Below are positions 15,871 to 25,200 of a stretch of 64,000 bases of DNA, in pieces (within the stretch, counting starts at the first letter, position 1; each line of letters opens with the position of its first letter). The DNA lies in the NCBI GenBank assembly GCA_902800625.1, contig CADCFG010000001.1, forward strand, positions 124,001-188,000. Direction: 5' to 3'. Below the pieces are notes generated by a model that saw only the letters and a program-made list of their open reading frames with translations, was not told the origin of the DNA and ran no database searches. This stretch comes from an uncultured Eubacteriales bacterium (GTDB lineage: Bacteria; Bacillota; Clostridia; Christensenellales; Aristaeellaceae). The position numbers and the translations under genes were made by a program.

Positions 15871-17334
15871 TCAGTTGTCCGCCCGGTTGTAGCCGTTCTT
15901 CATGTGCTCCGTGGCGTCCAGCAGCACCTTGTTCAGCGTGGAGATGGTCTGTTCCTTTGCCATGGCACACAGCTTCCGGTTGGCCTCCTGTGCCAGTGAA
16001 GAATCGCCGCTTTCAGCTATCTTCTTATCGTACTCCAGGATTAGCTGGCGACCCTTGGTGGCCACGGCGTTCTGATAGCGCTCGATGTGCTGGATGCTGG
16101 TGGCGTAGTGGGCGTCCGCCAGCGCGGCGATCAGCCGACTGCCCCAGTAGAAGGTGTCGGTGGAGGTGTCCAGCGTCACGCTGCTCAGGTAGTCCGGCAG
16201 GCTGGGCACGTTTGTATAAACCGGCAGCATGGCGTCGAAGGTGGTGGAGCCGAAGCAGATCCACTCCACGCCCTTGACGGCGTCCGGCGCGTCCGGGCGG
16301 ATCTGGCAGATGGAAGTGACGCCGGTGCGGTTGATGCCGATGGAGCGGTACATACCCCGCCTGCCGGTGTCCTGGCTGGAATAGGGGTTAAAGGGCGTGC
16401 CCTGGAAGTGGCCGGAGAGCAGGTACTTCACGTCCTCCGCGGCCAGCTTGCGGTCCGGCACCAGCGCCCAGGGGATGTTGTCGCTCTCGGGGGTGAACTC
16501 TGCGTTGGGGCCCTCCCAGCGGTGGCTGAAGGGCGTCAGGTACCGGCCCATGAACCAGGCACGGGGCGTGTTGTAGATGTGGTCCATGTCGGTGTGGGAA
16601 CCGAACACGTCCCTGGGGTTGAACGCGCCGTTCTGGTTGAGGTCCAGGTGGTTTTCAGCGATGAATTCGCGCAGGTCGGCCGAGCACAGGTGCGCCTTCT
16701 TCGCGCCGAAGGCGTCGTCCAGGTCGAAGGCGTCCATGCCGAATTGGTTGGGCGCGATCACCACCATGTCGTCCGGCACTCGGCGGGCCATCCAGTGGTG
16801 GCCGCCGATGGTCTCCATCCACCAGATTTCATTGGAATCATTGAAGGCAATGCCGTTGGACTCATAGGTGCCGTACTGCTCCAGCAGCGCGCCCAGGCGC
16901 TCCACGCCCTCCCGGGCTGTGTGAATGTAGGGCAGCACGAGCACCAGGAAGTCCTCCTCGCCGATGCCGCCTAGCACGTCCTTCTCCCGGCGGGTCTTGG
17001 CCTTCTGATATTCCACCAGCGGGTCCGCGGACAGCACGCGGGGGTTGGAGGTGATGGTCTCGGTGGCGGTCATGCCCACGCTGGCGGCGTTGATGCCAGT
17101 GGCGGCCCAGATGCCGTCCTTTTTGTCCACGTTGGGGCAGGCGGTGTAGCGCATGGGCTCCCCGGGCAAGTCGATTTCCAGGTGGGAGTTGACGCCCCGG
17201 TATTTGCGGGGCTGGTCCTTCGGCTCCACCACGATGAGCTTTTTCACGTCGATGTGCCCGTCGTCGGTGCGGGCGATCATGGTGGAACGGTCGTTGCTGG
17301 CATCTCTGCCAACCAATACGGTGGTGCAAGGCAT
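15871..17334 (-). CDS. pepD: C69-family dipeptidase (PepD-like)
   Basis: A 487-residue N-terminal-nucleophile peptidase of family C69. The start MPCTTVLVGRDAS places the catalytic Cys at position 3, next to the conserved DRSTMIARTDDGH segment. Family enzymes expose this Cys by N-terminal processing and cleave dipeptides. There is no secretion signal, so it should be cytoplasmic and serve amino-acid recovery from peptides. It is monocistronic, with its own promoter and terminator. Confidence 0.93.
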   Translation of the reverse strand: MPCTTVLVGRDASNDRSTMIARTDDGHIDVKKLIVVEPKDQPRKYRGVNSHLEIDLPGEPMRYTACPNVDKKDGIWAATGINAASVGMTATETITSNPRVLSADPLVEYQKAKTRREKDVLGGIGEEDFLVLVLPYIHTAREGVERLGALLEQYGTYESNGIAFNDSNEIWWMETIGGHHWMARRVPDDMVVIAPNQFGMDAFDLDDAFGAKKAHLCSADLREFIAENHLDLNQNGAFNPRDVFGSHTDMDHIYNTPRAWFMGRYLTPFSHRWEGPNAEFTPESDNIPWALVPDRKLAAEDVKYLLSGHFQGTPFNPYSSQDTGRRGMYRSIGINRTGVTSICQIRPDAPDAVKGVEWICFGSTTFDAMLPVYTNVPSLPDYLSSVTLDTSTDTFYWGSRLIAALADAHYATSIQHIERYQNAVATKGRQLILEYDKKIAESGDSSLAQEANRKLCAMAKEQTISTLNKVLLDATEHMKNGYNRADN

Positions 17335-17369
17335 GGTGGGTAGTCCCCTTTCGTTTATTCACTGGGGTT

Positions 17370-17398
17370 ATTCTACACCAACCGAGGGAAAATGGCAA
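17370..17398 (-). promoter_or_regulatory. Promoter of the C69 dipeptidase gene
   Basis: Minus strand: TTGCCA (17398-17393), a 17-base spacer and TAGAAT (17375-17370), 36 bases before the ATG. Confidence 0.72.
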
Positions 17399-17438
17399 CA
17401 AAAATATGCGGGAAGCACGCACCGTGAAGAAAAGAGCA

Positions 17439-17513
17439 GATTCTTCGACTTCGGCTGCGCCTCCGCTCAGAATGACAGCGATAGCGGGTGCGTCATCCTG
17501 AGCGGAGAGAAGA
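17439..17513. repeat. REP/MITE-like intergenic inverted repeat
   Basis: Arms CTCCGCTCAGAATGAC (17461-17476) and GTCATCCTGAGCGGAG (17492-17507) are complementary with one mismatch, and GATTCTTCG and AGAAGAA lie outside them. The wording TTCTTCG..CTCAGAATGAC and GTCATCCTGAG matches a type of interspersed intergenic repeat seen in many bacterial genomes. It lies between the ssb-like gene and the dipeptidase promoter. Confidence 0.7.
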
Positions 17514-17562
17514 AACGCATGCGTTTTCCGACATCATGTCATTGGGCGGCCGCGCCCTCTTT

Positions 17563-18249
17563 TCAATTCAAACGCTTCCGCCCCGCCGGCTCGAACACGT
17601 ACCGGTTCTCCCCCAGCACGTAGGCCGGGGCCGGCGCGGGCTCGCCGTCGGCGGCCTCCAGCGTGAAGCAGGACACCTCGTAGGCGTTGCGGGACAGGTA
17701 TTCGCCGCTCTCCAGCAGCTTCTGGTACTCCCTGGACTGCAGCCGCCCCGTCAGCCGCACCCGGTCGCCCACGTTGAATCGGGATGCGTACTGGGCGTTT
17801 CGTCCCCAGGCGATACAGGGGATGTAGTCGCTCTTGCCGAAGGCACGGTTTACGGCCAGCATCATGTCGCAGATCTCCCGGCCGAAGGGCGTGGAGCGGT
17901 AGACGGGCGGCTTGCACAGCGCACCGGTGAGCGAGACCTTGTTCAGCGTGTCGTTATCTGGGGACGGCGCGATGTTCTGGGCGAACAGCGTGACCATCAG
18001 CCGCCCGGCGCCCTCCACCACCTTGTTGTAGGAGCGCACCTGGCCGGTCATCACCAGCTGCACGTCCTCCTGGGGCAGCATGCCCATCAGCTTGCCGGGG
18101 ATGGTCACCGGCAGCCGGTCCACCGCCCCCGACAGCCGCTTCACCAGCAGCGTACCGGTGTAAAACGGCTCGTTCATCACCTCGTGGCTCAATTCCAGGC
18201 CGCCCTCCAGGCGGCCCACCGCTATGATTCGGTTGTTTGGATTTTCCAT
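17563..18249 (-). CDS. SSB-like protein with two OB-fold domains
   Basis: A 228-residue single-stranded-DNA-binding-like protein. The N-terminal half (NNRIIAVGRLEGGLELSH onwards) and C-terminal half (NKVSLTGALCKPPVYRSTPFGREI..DYIPCIAWGRNAQYA) each look like an OB fold. The second half carries the typical SSB strand pattern with IPCIAWG and RVRLTGRLQSREY. It ends in a basic GRKRLN and not the acidic tip of housekeeping SSB, so it is a paralogue. GGAGG lies six bases before the ATG. It is 71 bases downstream of the 83-aa gene in the LexA-controlled dinB operon, which suggests a role in damage tolerance. That link is inferred from position. Confidence 0.8.
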   Translation of the reverse strand: MENPNNRIIAVGRLEGGLELSHEVMNEPFYTGTLLVKRLSGAVDRLPVTIPGKLMGMLPQEDVQLVMTGQVRSYNKVVEGAGRLMVTLFAQNIAPSPDNDTLNKVSLTGALCKPPVYRSTPFGREICDMMLAVNRAFGKSDYIPCIAWGRNAQYASRFNVGDRVRLTGRLQSREYQKLLESGEYLSRNAYEVSCFTLEAADGEPAPAPAYVLGENRYVFEPAGRKRLN

Positions 18250-18320
18250 CGTATCCCTCCGGTTTTTGGGTGTTTTTCGATATAATATATGTGCAGATGT
18301 CCCGTTTGATGCTACCTCGC

Positions 18321-18572
18321 TCAAATTTCCCCGGGCACGTCCCTGGCCTCCACGAACCAGCGGCCCTCGTCCTCGAACAGGTACACCTCCCGTCCCCGCA
18401 CCCGGCAGGTGTAGCGAACCCCCTGGCCGCCCACCTTGGTGGAAGCGGCGCGGCGGGTGTCCAGCAGCCGGTCCACGGAAAAGCTGCGGCCGTCCTCCCA
18501 GTAGATGCGCAGGGGGCAGACCTTCCCCGTCTCGTCCACGTCCACCAGCACGCGCACATAGGCCCGATGCAC
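18321..18572 (-). CDS. Conserved-looking 83-aa protein downstream of dinB
   Basis: This 83-residue protein begins at a GTG with a perfect AAGGAGG eight bases upstream. The longer frame that runs through dinB is a shadow. The predicted fold is mostly beta strands: RAYVRVLVDVDETGK, LRIYWEDG, VRYTCRVRGREVYLFEDE, RWFVEARD. I recognise no characterised domain. Short proteins of this kind next to Y-family polymerase genes are known from other bacteria, so a repair-related accessory role is reasonable but unproven. Confidence 0.7.
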   Translation of the reverse strand: MHRAYVRVLVDVDETGKVCPLRIYWEDGRSFSVDRLLDTRRAASTKVGGQGVRYTCRVRGREVYLFEDEGRWFVEARDVPGEI

Positions 18573-18685
18573 AGTCGATCCCTCCTTGCTCGATTCTCTC
18601 CGTGCTCCCCGCCCCCAGATAGCCCCGCTTACGCCGACAATGGTGCCCTGCCGAGGGTGCCGGTGCGGAAAGCATCCAAGGGCCT

Positions 18686-19918
18686 TTATCCATTTTTCCA
18701 ACCCACCGGGTGGATGGTGTGGTCGTCCCGGGGATTGATGGCTCCGAACTCCCGGCAGCCGATCAGGCACGCCCGCTGGATGGCGTAGTGGCCGAACCGG
18801 CGGCGGATGTCCCCCACGGCGTTCTCCAAGTCGTAGCGGCGCTCGCGCCCAGTGTCGGGGAACATGGTCAGCTGCGCGTCCCCGTCGGCATATTCCAGGT
18901 CCGACACGCTGACGCCCAGGCTCCGGATGGGTTTTCCCCAGCGGTAGTGCTCCCGGAACAGCTCCATCGCGCAGCCGCAGATCTCCGACGCCAGCGCCGT
19001 GGCAGTGGCCAGCTTGCGCTGCACGCCGAAGCTCGCCAGGTCGCAGTCCCGCACCCCAAGGCTCACCACCCGGCCCATCAGCCCCTGCTCCCGCAGACGC
19101 TCGGCCACGCTCTCCGAAAGCAGCATCAGCACCATGTGGGCGTCCTGCTCGTCGGCGATGTCCCGGGGCGTGGTGGTGCTGTTGCCCACGCTCTTCACCG
19201 GCGCGCTCTCGTCCGCCTCCATCACCGGCGTGCGATCCAGGCCGTTGGCGAAGATCCACAGCATCTCGCCGTTCTTGCCCAGGGCCGCGCGCATCTCGTT
19301 CGGGTCGCAGCGGGCGATATCGCCGATGGTGCGCAGGTTGCGCTTCAACAGCCTGCGCCGGGTGGCCGGGCCCACAAACAGCAAATCCGCCGCTGGCAGC
19401 GGCCAGACCAGCTGCCTGTAATTTTGAGGCGTGATGACGGTGGTGGCGTCGGGCTTTTTCATGTCGCTGCCCAGCTTGGCGAAGATCTTGTTGAAGGATA
19501 CCCCCACCGACAGCGTCAGCCCCAGCTCCTCCCTGGCCCGCCTGCGCAGCTCGTCGGCGATCTCCGGGCCGCTCATCCTGTGGCCGGTCACATCCAGCCA
19601 GCACTCATCCAGTCCGAAGGATTCGATGCGGAAGGTGTAGTCCGCGTAAATTTCCTTCATCATCCTGGAGAAGCGCTGGTAGCGGCCATAGCTGGGCGGC
19701 ATCACCACCAGGCCCGGGCACTTCTGCTTTGCCTGCCAGACGGCCTCGCCCGTCTGGATGCCCGCGGCCTTGGCCATCATGTTCTTGGCCAGCACGATGC
19801 CGTGCCGCGCCTCGGGGTCGCCGCACACCGCCATGGGTACCTTCTTCAGATGAGGCGCGTAGACGCATTCCACGCTGGCGTAGAAGTTGTTCAGGTCGCT
19901 GTGCAGTATGGTCCGCAT
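18686..19918 (-). CDS. dinB: Y-family DNA polymerase (DinB/UmuC-like)
   Basis: A 410-residue translesion DNA polymerase. The N-terminus TILHSDLNNFYASVE carries the first catalytic Asp, and ESFGLDECWLDVT carries the Asp-Glu pair of the palm. SVGVSFNKIFAKLGSDMKKP and VGPATRRRL (helix-hairpin-helix) are typical. The C-terminal little-finger domain ends in RRFGHYAIQRACL. There is no clear beta-clamp box at the very end. LDECWLDVTG differs from the SIDEAYLD of classic Pol IV, placing it in the UmuC-like clostridial group. A LexA box overlaps its promoter. Confidence 0.92.
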   Translation of the reverse strand: MRTILHSDLNNFYASVECVYAPHLKKVPMAVCGDPEARHGIVLAKNMMAKAAGIQTGEAVWQAKQKCPGLVVMPPSYGRYQRFSRMMKEIYADYTFRIESFGLDECWLDVTGHRMSGPEIADELRRRAREELGLTLSVGVSFNKIFAKLGSDMKKPDATTVITPQNYRQLVWPLPAADLLFVGPATRRRLLKRNLRTIGDIARCDPNEMRAALGKNGEMLWIFANGLDRTPVMEADESAPVKSVGNSTTTPRDIADEQDAHMVLMLLSESVAERLREQGLMGRVVSLGVRDCDLASFGVQRKLATATALASEICGCAMELFREHYRWGKPIRSLGVSVSDLEYADGDAQLTMFPDTGRERRYDLENAVGDIRRRFGHYAIQRACLIGCREFGAINPRDDHTIHPVGWKNG

Positions 19919-19942
19919 GTCCTCGCCCCGCTTCCAATAAAT

Positions 19943-19956
19943 AGAACGTATGTTCG
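19943..19956. promoter_or_regulatory. LexA (SOS) operator
   Basis: On the minus strand the sequence is CGAACATACGTTCT, fitting the Gram-positive LexA consensus CGAAC-N4-GTTCG with one outer mismatch. It begins 12 bases downstream of the -10 element of dinB and so covers the transcription start region, where a repressor would block transcription. Confidence 0.82.
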
Positions 19957-19968
19957 ATTTATGAGTAT

Positions 19969-19997
19969 ATTATAGCGCGCCTCCCCGAAAATTGCAA
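19969..19997 (-). promoter_or_regulatory. Promoter of the dinB operon
   Basis: Minus strand: TTGCAA (19997-19992), a 17-base spacer and TATAAT (19974-19969), followed by the LexA box. Confidence 0.78.
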
Positions 19998-20046
19998 TCG
20001 AACACGATGTGAAAAAAATCGGGTGGCGCTTTCGTTAAAAACAGGT

Positions 20047-20075
20047 TTGCCTGTTTGGCAATAATGTGTTATAAT
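20047..20075 (+). promoter_or_regulatory. Promoter of glgB
   Basis: TTGCCT (20047-20052), a 17-base spacer and TATAAT (20070-20075). The -35 lies inside small inverted repeats (AACAGG/CCTGTT and TTGCC/GGCAA), which could be a regulator site. The ATG at 20074 falls within this -10 box. Confidence 0.75.
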
Positions 20076-20112
20076 GGAAGCAGCTTATTCTGATACGCGG
20101 GAGGTGCTGTTT

Positions 20113-22137
20113 GTGAACAAAGGCAACAAACAGACGCAATACAAGATTCTCTCCATCGATCCCTGGCTTCAGCCCTATTATTCCGACATTGCCCTGCGCA
20201 TGGAGCGCCACGCCAACACCCGCAAGGCCCTGCTGGGCGACATGGCGGATCTGTCCTCCTTTGCCAACGGCTATATGTACTACGGCATCCACCGCACGGA
20301 GACCGGCTGGGTCTACCGCGAGTGGGCGCCCGGCGCGGACGCGCTGCACCTGATCGGCGATTTCAACGACTGGAACCGCGAGTCCCATCCGCTGACCCGC
20401 CTGCCGGACGGCTCCTGGGAGATCTACCTGGACGGCGAGGACGCCCTGAAGCACAAGCAGCTGATCAAGGTGCAGGTCACCAAGGACGGCCAGTCCCGGG
20501 ATCACATTCCCGCCTACATCCGCCGCGCGGTGCAGGACGAGCAGACAAAGATGTTCAACGGCCAGGTCTGGGCCCCGCCCCGCCCGTTCCAGTGGACGGA
20601 CGGCGGCTATGGCAAGCGCAAGATCGCGCCGCCCTATATCTACGAGGCCCACATCGGCATGGCCCAGGAGAAGGAGGGCGTGGGCACCTATCGGGAATTT
20701 GCCGACTTCAACCTGGAGTACATCCACGACCTGGGCTACAACACCGTGCAACTGATGGCCATTCAGGAGCACCCCTACTATGGCTCCTTCGGCTACCAGG
20801 TGAGCAACTTCTTCGCGGCCTCCTCCCGCTTCGGCGAGCCGGAGGACCTGAAGTATCTCATCAACAAGGCCCACGAGCTGGGCATGTACGTGCTGCTGGA
20901 CGTGGTGCACAGCCATGCATGCGCCAACGCCGACGAGGGCCTGAACGGCTTTGACGGCACCGACACCCAGTACTTCCTTCCCGGCGAGCGCGGCTGGCAC
21001 CCTGCCTGGCAGACCCGTCTTTTCGACTATGGCAAGCACGAGGTGCTCCACTTCCTGCTGTCCAATTTGAAGTTCTGGCTGGAGGAATACCACTTCGACG
21101 GCTTCCGCTTTGACGGCGTCACCAGCATGATCTACCAGGACCACGGCCTGGGCTCCAACTTCACCGACTACTCCCAGTACTTTGGCCTGAATACCAATGT
21201 GGACGCGCTGACCTACCTGCAGCTGGCCAACGAGCTGATCCACGCGGTCAACCCCTTCGCGCTGACCATCGCCGAGGAGATGAGCGGCATGCCCGGTATG
21301 TGCGTGCCCATCCGCTCCGGCGGCATCGGCTTTGACTATCGCCTGTCCATGGGCGTGCCGGACTTCTGGATCAAGCTGCTGAAGGAATATTCCGACGATC
21401 AGTGGGACATGTTCAAGATGTGGTATGAGCTGACCACCCGCCGCCCCCAGGAGAAGAACGTGGGCTACTGCGAATCCCACGACCAGGCGCTGGTGGGCGA
21501 CAAGACGCTGATGTTCTGGCTGGCGGACGCGGAGATGTACACCGGCATGAACAAGAGCTACCACTCCATCATCATCGACCGCGCCGTGGCCCTTCACAAG
21601 ATGATCCGCTTCATCACGCTGACCCTGGGCAGCGACGGTTATCTGAATTTCATGGGCAACGAGTTCGGCCACCCGGAGTGGATCGACTTCCCCCGCGAGG
21701 GCAACGGTTGGAGCTACAAATACGCCCGGCGGCAGTGGTCGCTGGTGCAGAACGGCATGCTGAAATACGAGTGGCTGGCCAACTTCGACAAGGCCATGCT
21801 GAAGTTCAGCCGCAAGTACCGGGTGCTGAACAAGACGGATACGGTCAACCTGTGGATCGACCAGCCCGGCAAGATCATCGCCTTCTCCAAGGGCGGGCTG
21901 GTGTACGTGTTCAACTTCCATCCCACCTATTCCCCCACCGACTTCTTCCTGCCCACCCACTCCGTGGGCGAGGGCAAATACAAGGTGATCTTCTCCACCG
22001 ACGACATCGACTTCGGCGGCATGGACCGCACCAGCAAGGACTACGTGTACTACACCAAGTTCGTCGAGGGCAAGGGCACGGGCTTTGAGATCTACATCCC
22101 CTGCCGCACCGCCATCGTGTTCAAGAAGATCGACTGA
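20113..22137 (+). CDS. glgB: 1,4-alpha-glucan branching enzyme (GH13)
   Basis: A 674-residue glycogen branching enzyme that makes alpha-1,6 branches in alpha-glucan. The GTG at 20113 is preceded by GGGAGGT with seven bases of spacing. The longer frame starts inside the promoter. A CBM48-like domain (GWVYREWAPGADALHLIGDFNDW) precedes the GH13 barrel. The barrel has the nucleophile Asp in DGFRFDGVTSM, the acid/base Glu in TIAEEMSG and the third Asp in CESHDQALVGD. The compact N-terminus and YYGSFGYQVSNFFA segment resemble the eukaryote-like GH13_8 branching enzymes. No other glycogen gene is adjacent. Confidence 0.93.
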   Translation: MNKGNKQTQYKILSIDPWLQPYYSDIALRMERHANTRKALLGDMADLSSFANGYMYYGIHRTETGWVYREWAPGADALHLIGDFNDWNRESHPLTRLPDGSWEIYLDGEDALKHKQLIKVQVTKDGQSRDHIPAYIRRAVQDEQTKMFNGQVWAPPRPFQWTDGGYGKRKIAPPYIYEAHIGMAQEKEGVGTYREFADFNLEYIHDLGYNTVQLMAIQEHPYYGSFGYQVSNFFAASSRFGEPEDLKYLINKAHELGMYVLLDVVHSHACANADEGLNGFDGTDTQYFLPGERGWHPAWQTRLFDYGKHEVLHFLLSNLKFWLEEYHFDGFRFDGVTSMIYQDHGLGSNFTDYSQYFGLNTNVDALTYLQLANELIHAVNPFALTIAEEMSGMPGMCVPIRSGGIGFDYRLSMGVPDFWIKLLKEYSDDQWDMFKMWYELTTRRPQEKNVGYCESHDQALVGDKTLMFWLADAEMYTGMNKSYHSIIIDRAVALHKMIRFITLTLGSDGYLNFMGNEFGHPEWIDFPREGNGWSYKYARRQWSLVQNGMLKYEWLANFDKAMLKFSRKYRVLNKTDTVNLWIDQPGKIIAFSKGGLVYVFNFHPTYSPTDFFLPTHSVGEGKYKVIFSTDDIDFGGMDRTSKDYVYYTKFVEGKGTGFEIYIPCRTAIVFKKID

Positions 22138-22153
22138 TGTGAGGGAACATAAA

Positions 22154-22183
22154 AAGAGGGGCTGGCAAATGCCAGCCCCTCTT
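22154..22183. terminator. Bidirectional terminator between glgB and gpmA
   Basis: A perfect 14-bp stem with a two-base loop lies between the convergent genes. AAA tracts on the left serve the minus strand. The plus side is followed by GCATGGGGTTTTC, a weaker tract. Confidence 0.78.
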
Positions 22184-22196
22184 GCATGGGGTTTTC

Positions 22197-22943
22197 TTAC
22201 TTCTTCTTGCCCTGGTTCGCCACGGCCTCCATCTTGGCCTTCAGCGCTTCCTGGTCGCCCAGGTAGTAGTGCTTGATGACCTTGAAGTCGTCGTCAAACT
22301 CGTACACCAGCGGGGTGCCGGTGGGGATGTTGACGGAGATGATCTCCTCAGCGGTCAGGTTGTCGAAGTACTTCACCAGCGCGCGCAGGCTGTTGCCGTG
22401 GGCGGCGATGATGACGCGCTTGCCGGCCTTCATGTCGGGCTTGATGACCTCTTCAAAGTAGGGCACGGCGCGCTCGATGGTGGTCTCCAGGCTCTCGTTG
22501 GCGGGCAGCAGAGCCTTGTCAACGTCGCGATACATGGGCTGGTTCACGGCGGAGCGCTCGTCCGTCTCCTCCAGGGCCGGCGGCTTGATGTCGAAGCTGC
22601 GGCGCCAGATCTTCACCTGGTCCTCGCCGTACTTTTCGGCGGTCTCGCTCTTGTTCAGACCCTGCAGGGCGCCGTAGTGGCGCTCGTTCAGCTTCCAGGT
22701 CTTGATGACCGGCAGCCAGGCGCGGTCCATCTCGTCCAGCACATGGTACAGCGTGTGGATGGCGCGCTTGAGGTAAGAGGTGTAGCACACGTCGAAGTCA
22801 TAGCCTTCCGCCTTCAAAAGGCGGCCGGCGGCCTTGGCTTCCTCGTGGCCCTTCTCGCTCAGGTCCACGTCGGTCCAGCCGGTGAACAGGTTCAGCTTGT
22901 TCCACTCGCTTTCGCCATGGCGAACCAAAACCAGTTTCATCAT
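22197..22943 (-). CDS. gpmA: 2,3-bisphosphoglycerate-dependent phosphoglycerate mutase
   Basis: A 248-residue histidine phosphatase-fold enzyme that interconverts 3- and 2-phosphoglycerate in glycolysis. [12 protein letters not shown] holds the phospho-His, [12 protein letters not shown] and RRSFDIKPP are the dPGM-specific loops, and [13 protein letters not shown] carries the second catalytic His. The length matches the family. AGGAGG precedes the ATG. It is last in a pgk-tpiA-gpmA operon, 30 bases after tpiA, and runs into a strong hairpin. Confidence 0.95.
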   Translation of the reverse strand: MMKLVLVRHGESEWNKLNLFTGWTDVDLSEKGHEEAKAAGRLLKAEGYDFDVCYTSYLKRAIHTLYHVLDEMDRAWLPVIKTWKLNERHYGALQGLNKSETAEKYGEDQVKIWRRSFDIKPPALEETDERSAVNQPMYRDVDKALLPANESLETTIERAVPYFEEVIKPDMKAGKRVIIAAHGNSLRALVKYFDNLTAEEIISVNIPTGTPLVYEFDDDFKVIKHYYLGDQEALKAKMEAVANQGKKK

Positions 22944-22973
22944 GGGAATCTACCTCCTATTTTGCGTGATAAA

Positions 22974-23720
22974 TCAGAAGTTCACGACCTGCGCGAAGTC
23001 CTCGGCCTTGAGGGACGCGCCGCCGATCAGGCCGCCGTCGATCTCCGGCTGAGCCATCAGGCCCTTCACGTTGGAGCCCTTCATGCTGCCGCCGTACTGG
23101 ATGCGGATCTTGTCCGCGGCTTCCTGGCCGAACTTGTAGGCGATGGCCTTGCGGATGACGCCGATGGTCTCGTTCGCCTGCTCGTCGGTGGCGGTGAGGC
23201 CAGTGCCGATGGCCCACACGGGCTCATAGGCGATCACGACGTTGTCCAGCTCCTCGGCGGTCAGGCCGTGCAGCGCCATCTGGGTCTGGTACATGACGAT
23301 CATGTCGGTGTAGCCGGCTTCGCGCTCGTCCTTCATCTCGCCCACGCAGACGATGGCCTTCAGGCCGGCCTTCACGGCCGCGATGGTGCGCAGATTGACG
23401 GTCTTATCGGTCTCGCCGAAGTACTGGCGACGCTCGGAGTGGCCGATGATGACGTACTCGCAGCCAGCGGCCTTGAGCATGTCGGCGGACAGCTCGCCGG
23501 TATAGGCGCCGGAAGCCTTGAAGTGGACGTTCTGGGCGCCCAGCTTGATGTTGGTGCCCTCGATGACGGGCTTGACGGCCGCGAAGTTCACGGCAGGGGT
23601 GCAGACGACCACGTCACACTTGGCATCTTTCACCAGGGGAATCAGGTCCCGGACCAGCTGGGCCGCCTCTTCGGGCGTCTTGTTCATCTTCCAGTTGCCG
23701 GCGATAATGGGCTTGCGCAT
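22974..23720 (-). CDS. tpiA: Triosephosphate isomerase
   Basis: A 248-residue TIM barrel that interconverts dihydroxyacetone phosphate and glyceraldehyde-3-phosphate. The catalytic residues are all present: Asn and Lys in GNWKMNK, His in IIGHSERRQ, Glu in AYEPVWAIGTG. The phosphate-binding GGSMKG and IGGASLK follow. The ATG at 23720 has GGAGGAG upstream at good spacing. The open frame extends 20 codons further back into the intergenic region without support. It is the middle gene of the glycolytic operon. Confidence 0.96.
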   Translation of the reverse strand: MRKPIIAGNWKMNKTPEEAAQLVRDLIPLVKDAKCDVVVCTPAVNFAAVKPVIEGTNIKLGAQNVHFKASGAYTGELSADMLKAAGCEYVIIGHSERRQYFGETDKTVNLRTIAAVKAGLKAIVCVGEMKDEREAGYTDMIVMYQTQMALHGLTAEELDNVVIAYEPVWAIGTGLTATDEQANETIGVIRKAIAYKFGQEAADKIRIQYGGSMKGSNVKGLMAQPEIDGGLIGGASLKAEDFAQVVNF

Positions 23721-23784
23721 GGGAATCTCCTCCATTTCACTGTATTTGGCGGGGCGATGCCGCCCCGCCGTATTGTTCATTGGA

Positions 23785-24975
<1,191 letters not shown>

Positions 24976-25132
24976 AGAGCGTCACTCCTTAATCATATTG
25001 ATAGCCATATTCTAACACATTCCCGAGGAAAATAAAAGGGGCTTTCGCCCATTCAGCTCTATAAAATTTGCGTTGAATGTATCCGGATCGGCAAAAACCG
25101 CGGTGTTCGACGGATTACTCTTAACGAAGAAG

Positions 25133-25141
25133 TGATATACT
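25133..25141 (+). promoter_or_regulatory. Extended -10 promoter of the ECF operon
   Basis: TGA TATACT ending at 25141, about 60 bases before the start of the EcfA fusion gene. The -35 region (GATTAC at 25113) is poor. Confidence 0.45.
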
Positions 25142-25200
25142 TATTAATAATACACTTTTCCGGCGCGGCTTTCGAGCTGCCCCGGCGGAGGCTTTTCAGC

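Noticed and set aside
20035..21960. Minus-strand open frame of ~640 codons opposite glgB
   Set aside because: The glgB catalytic motifs are on the plus strand. The antisense frame is repetitive Val/Gly/His/Ala sequence without a start signal.
25038..25050. GGGC/GCCC mini-hairpin followed by TTTTATTTT on the minus strand, upstream of pgk
   Set aside because: Only four base pairs and no upstream gene on that strand to terminate. It might be an attenuator, but the evidence is too thin to list.
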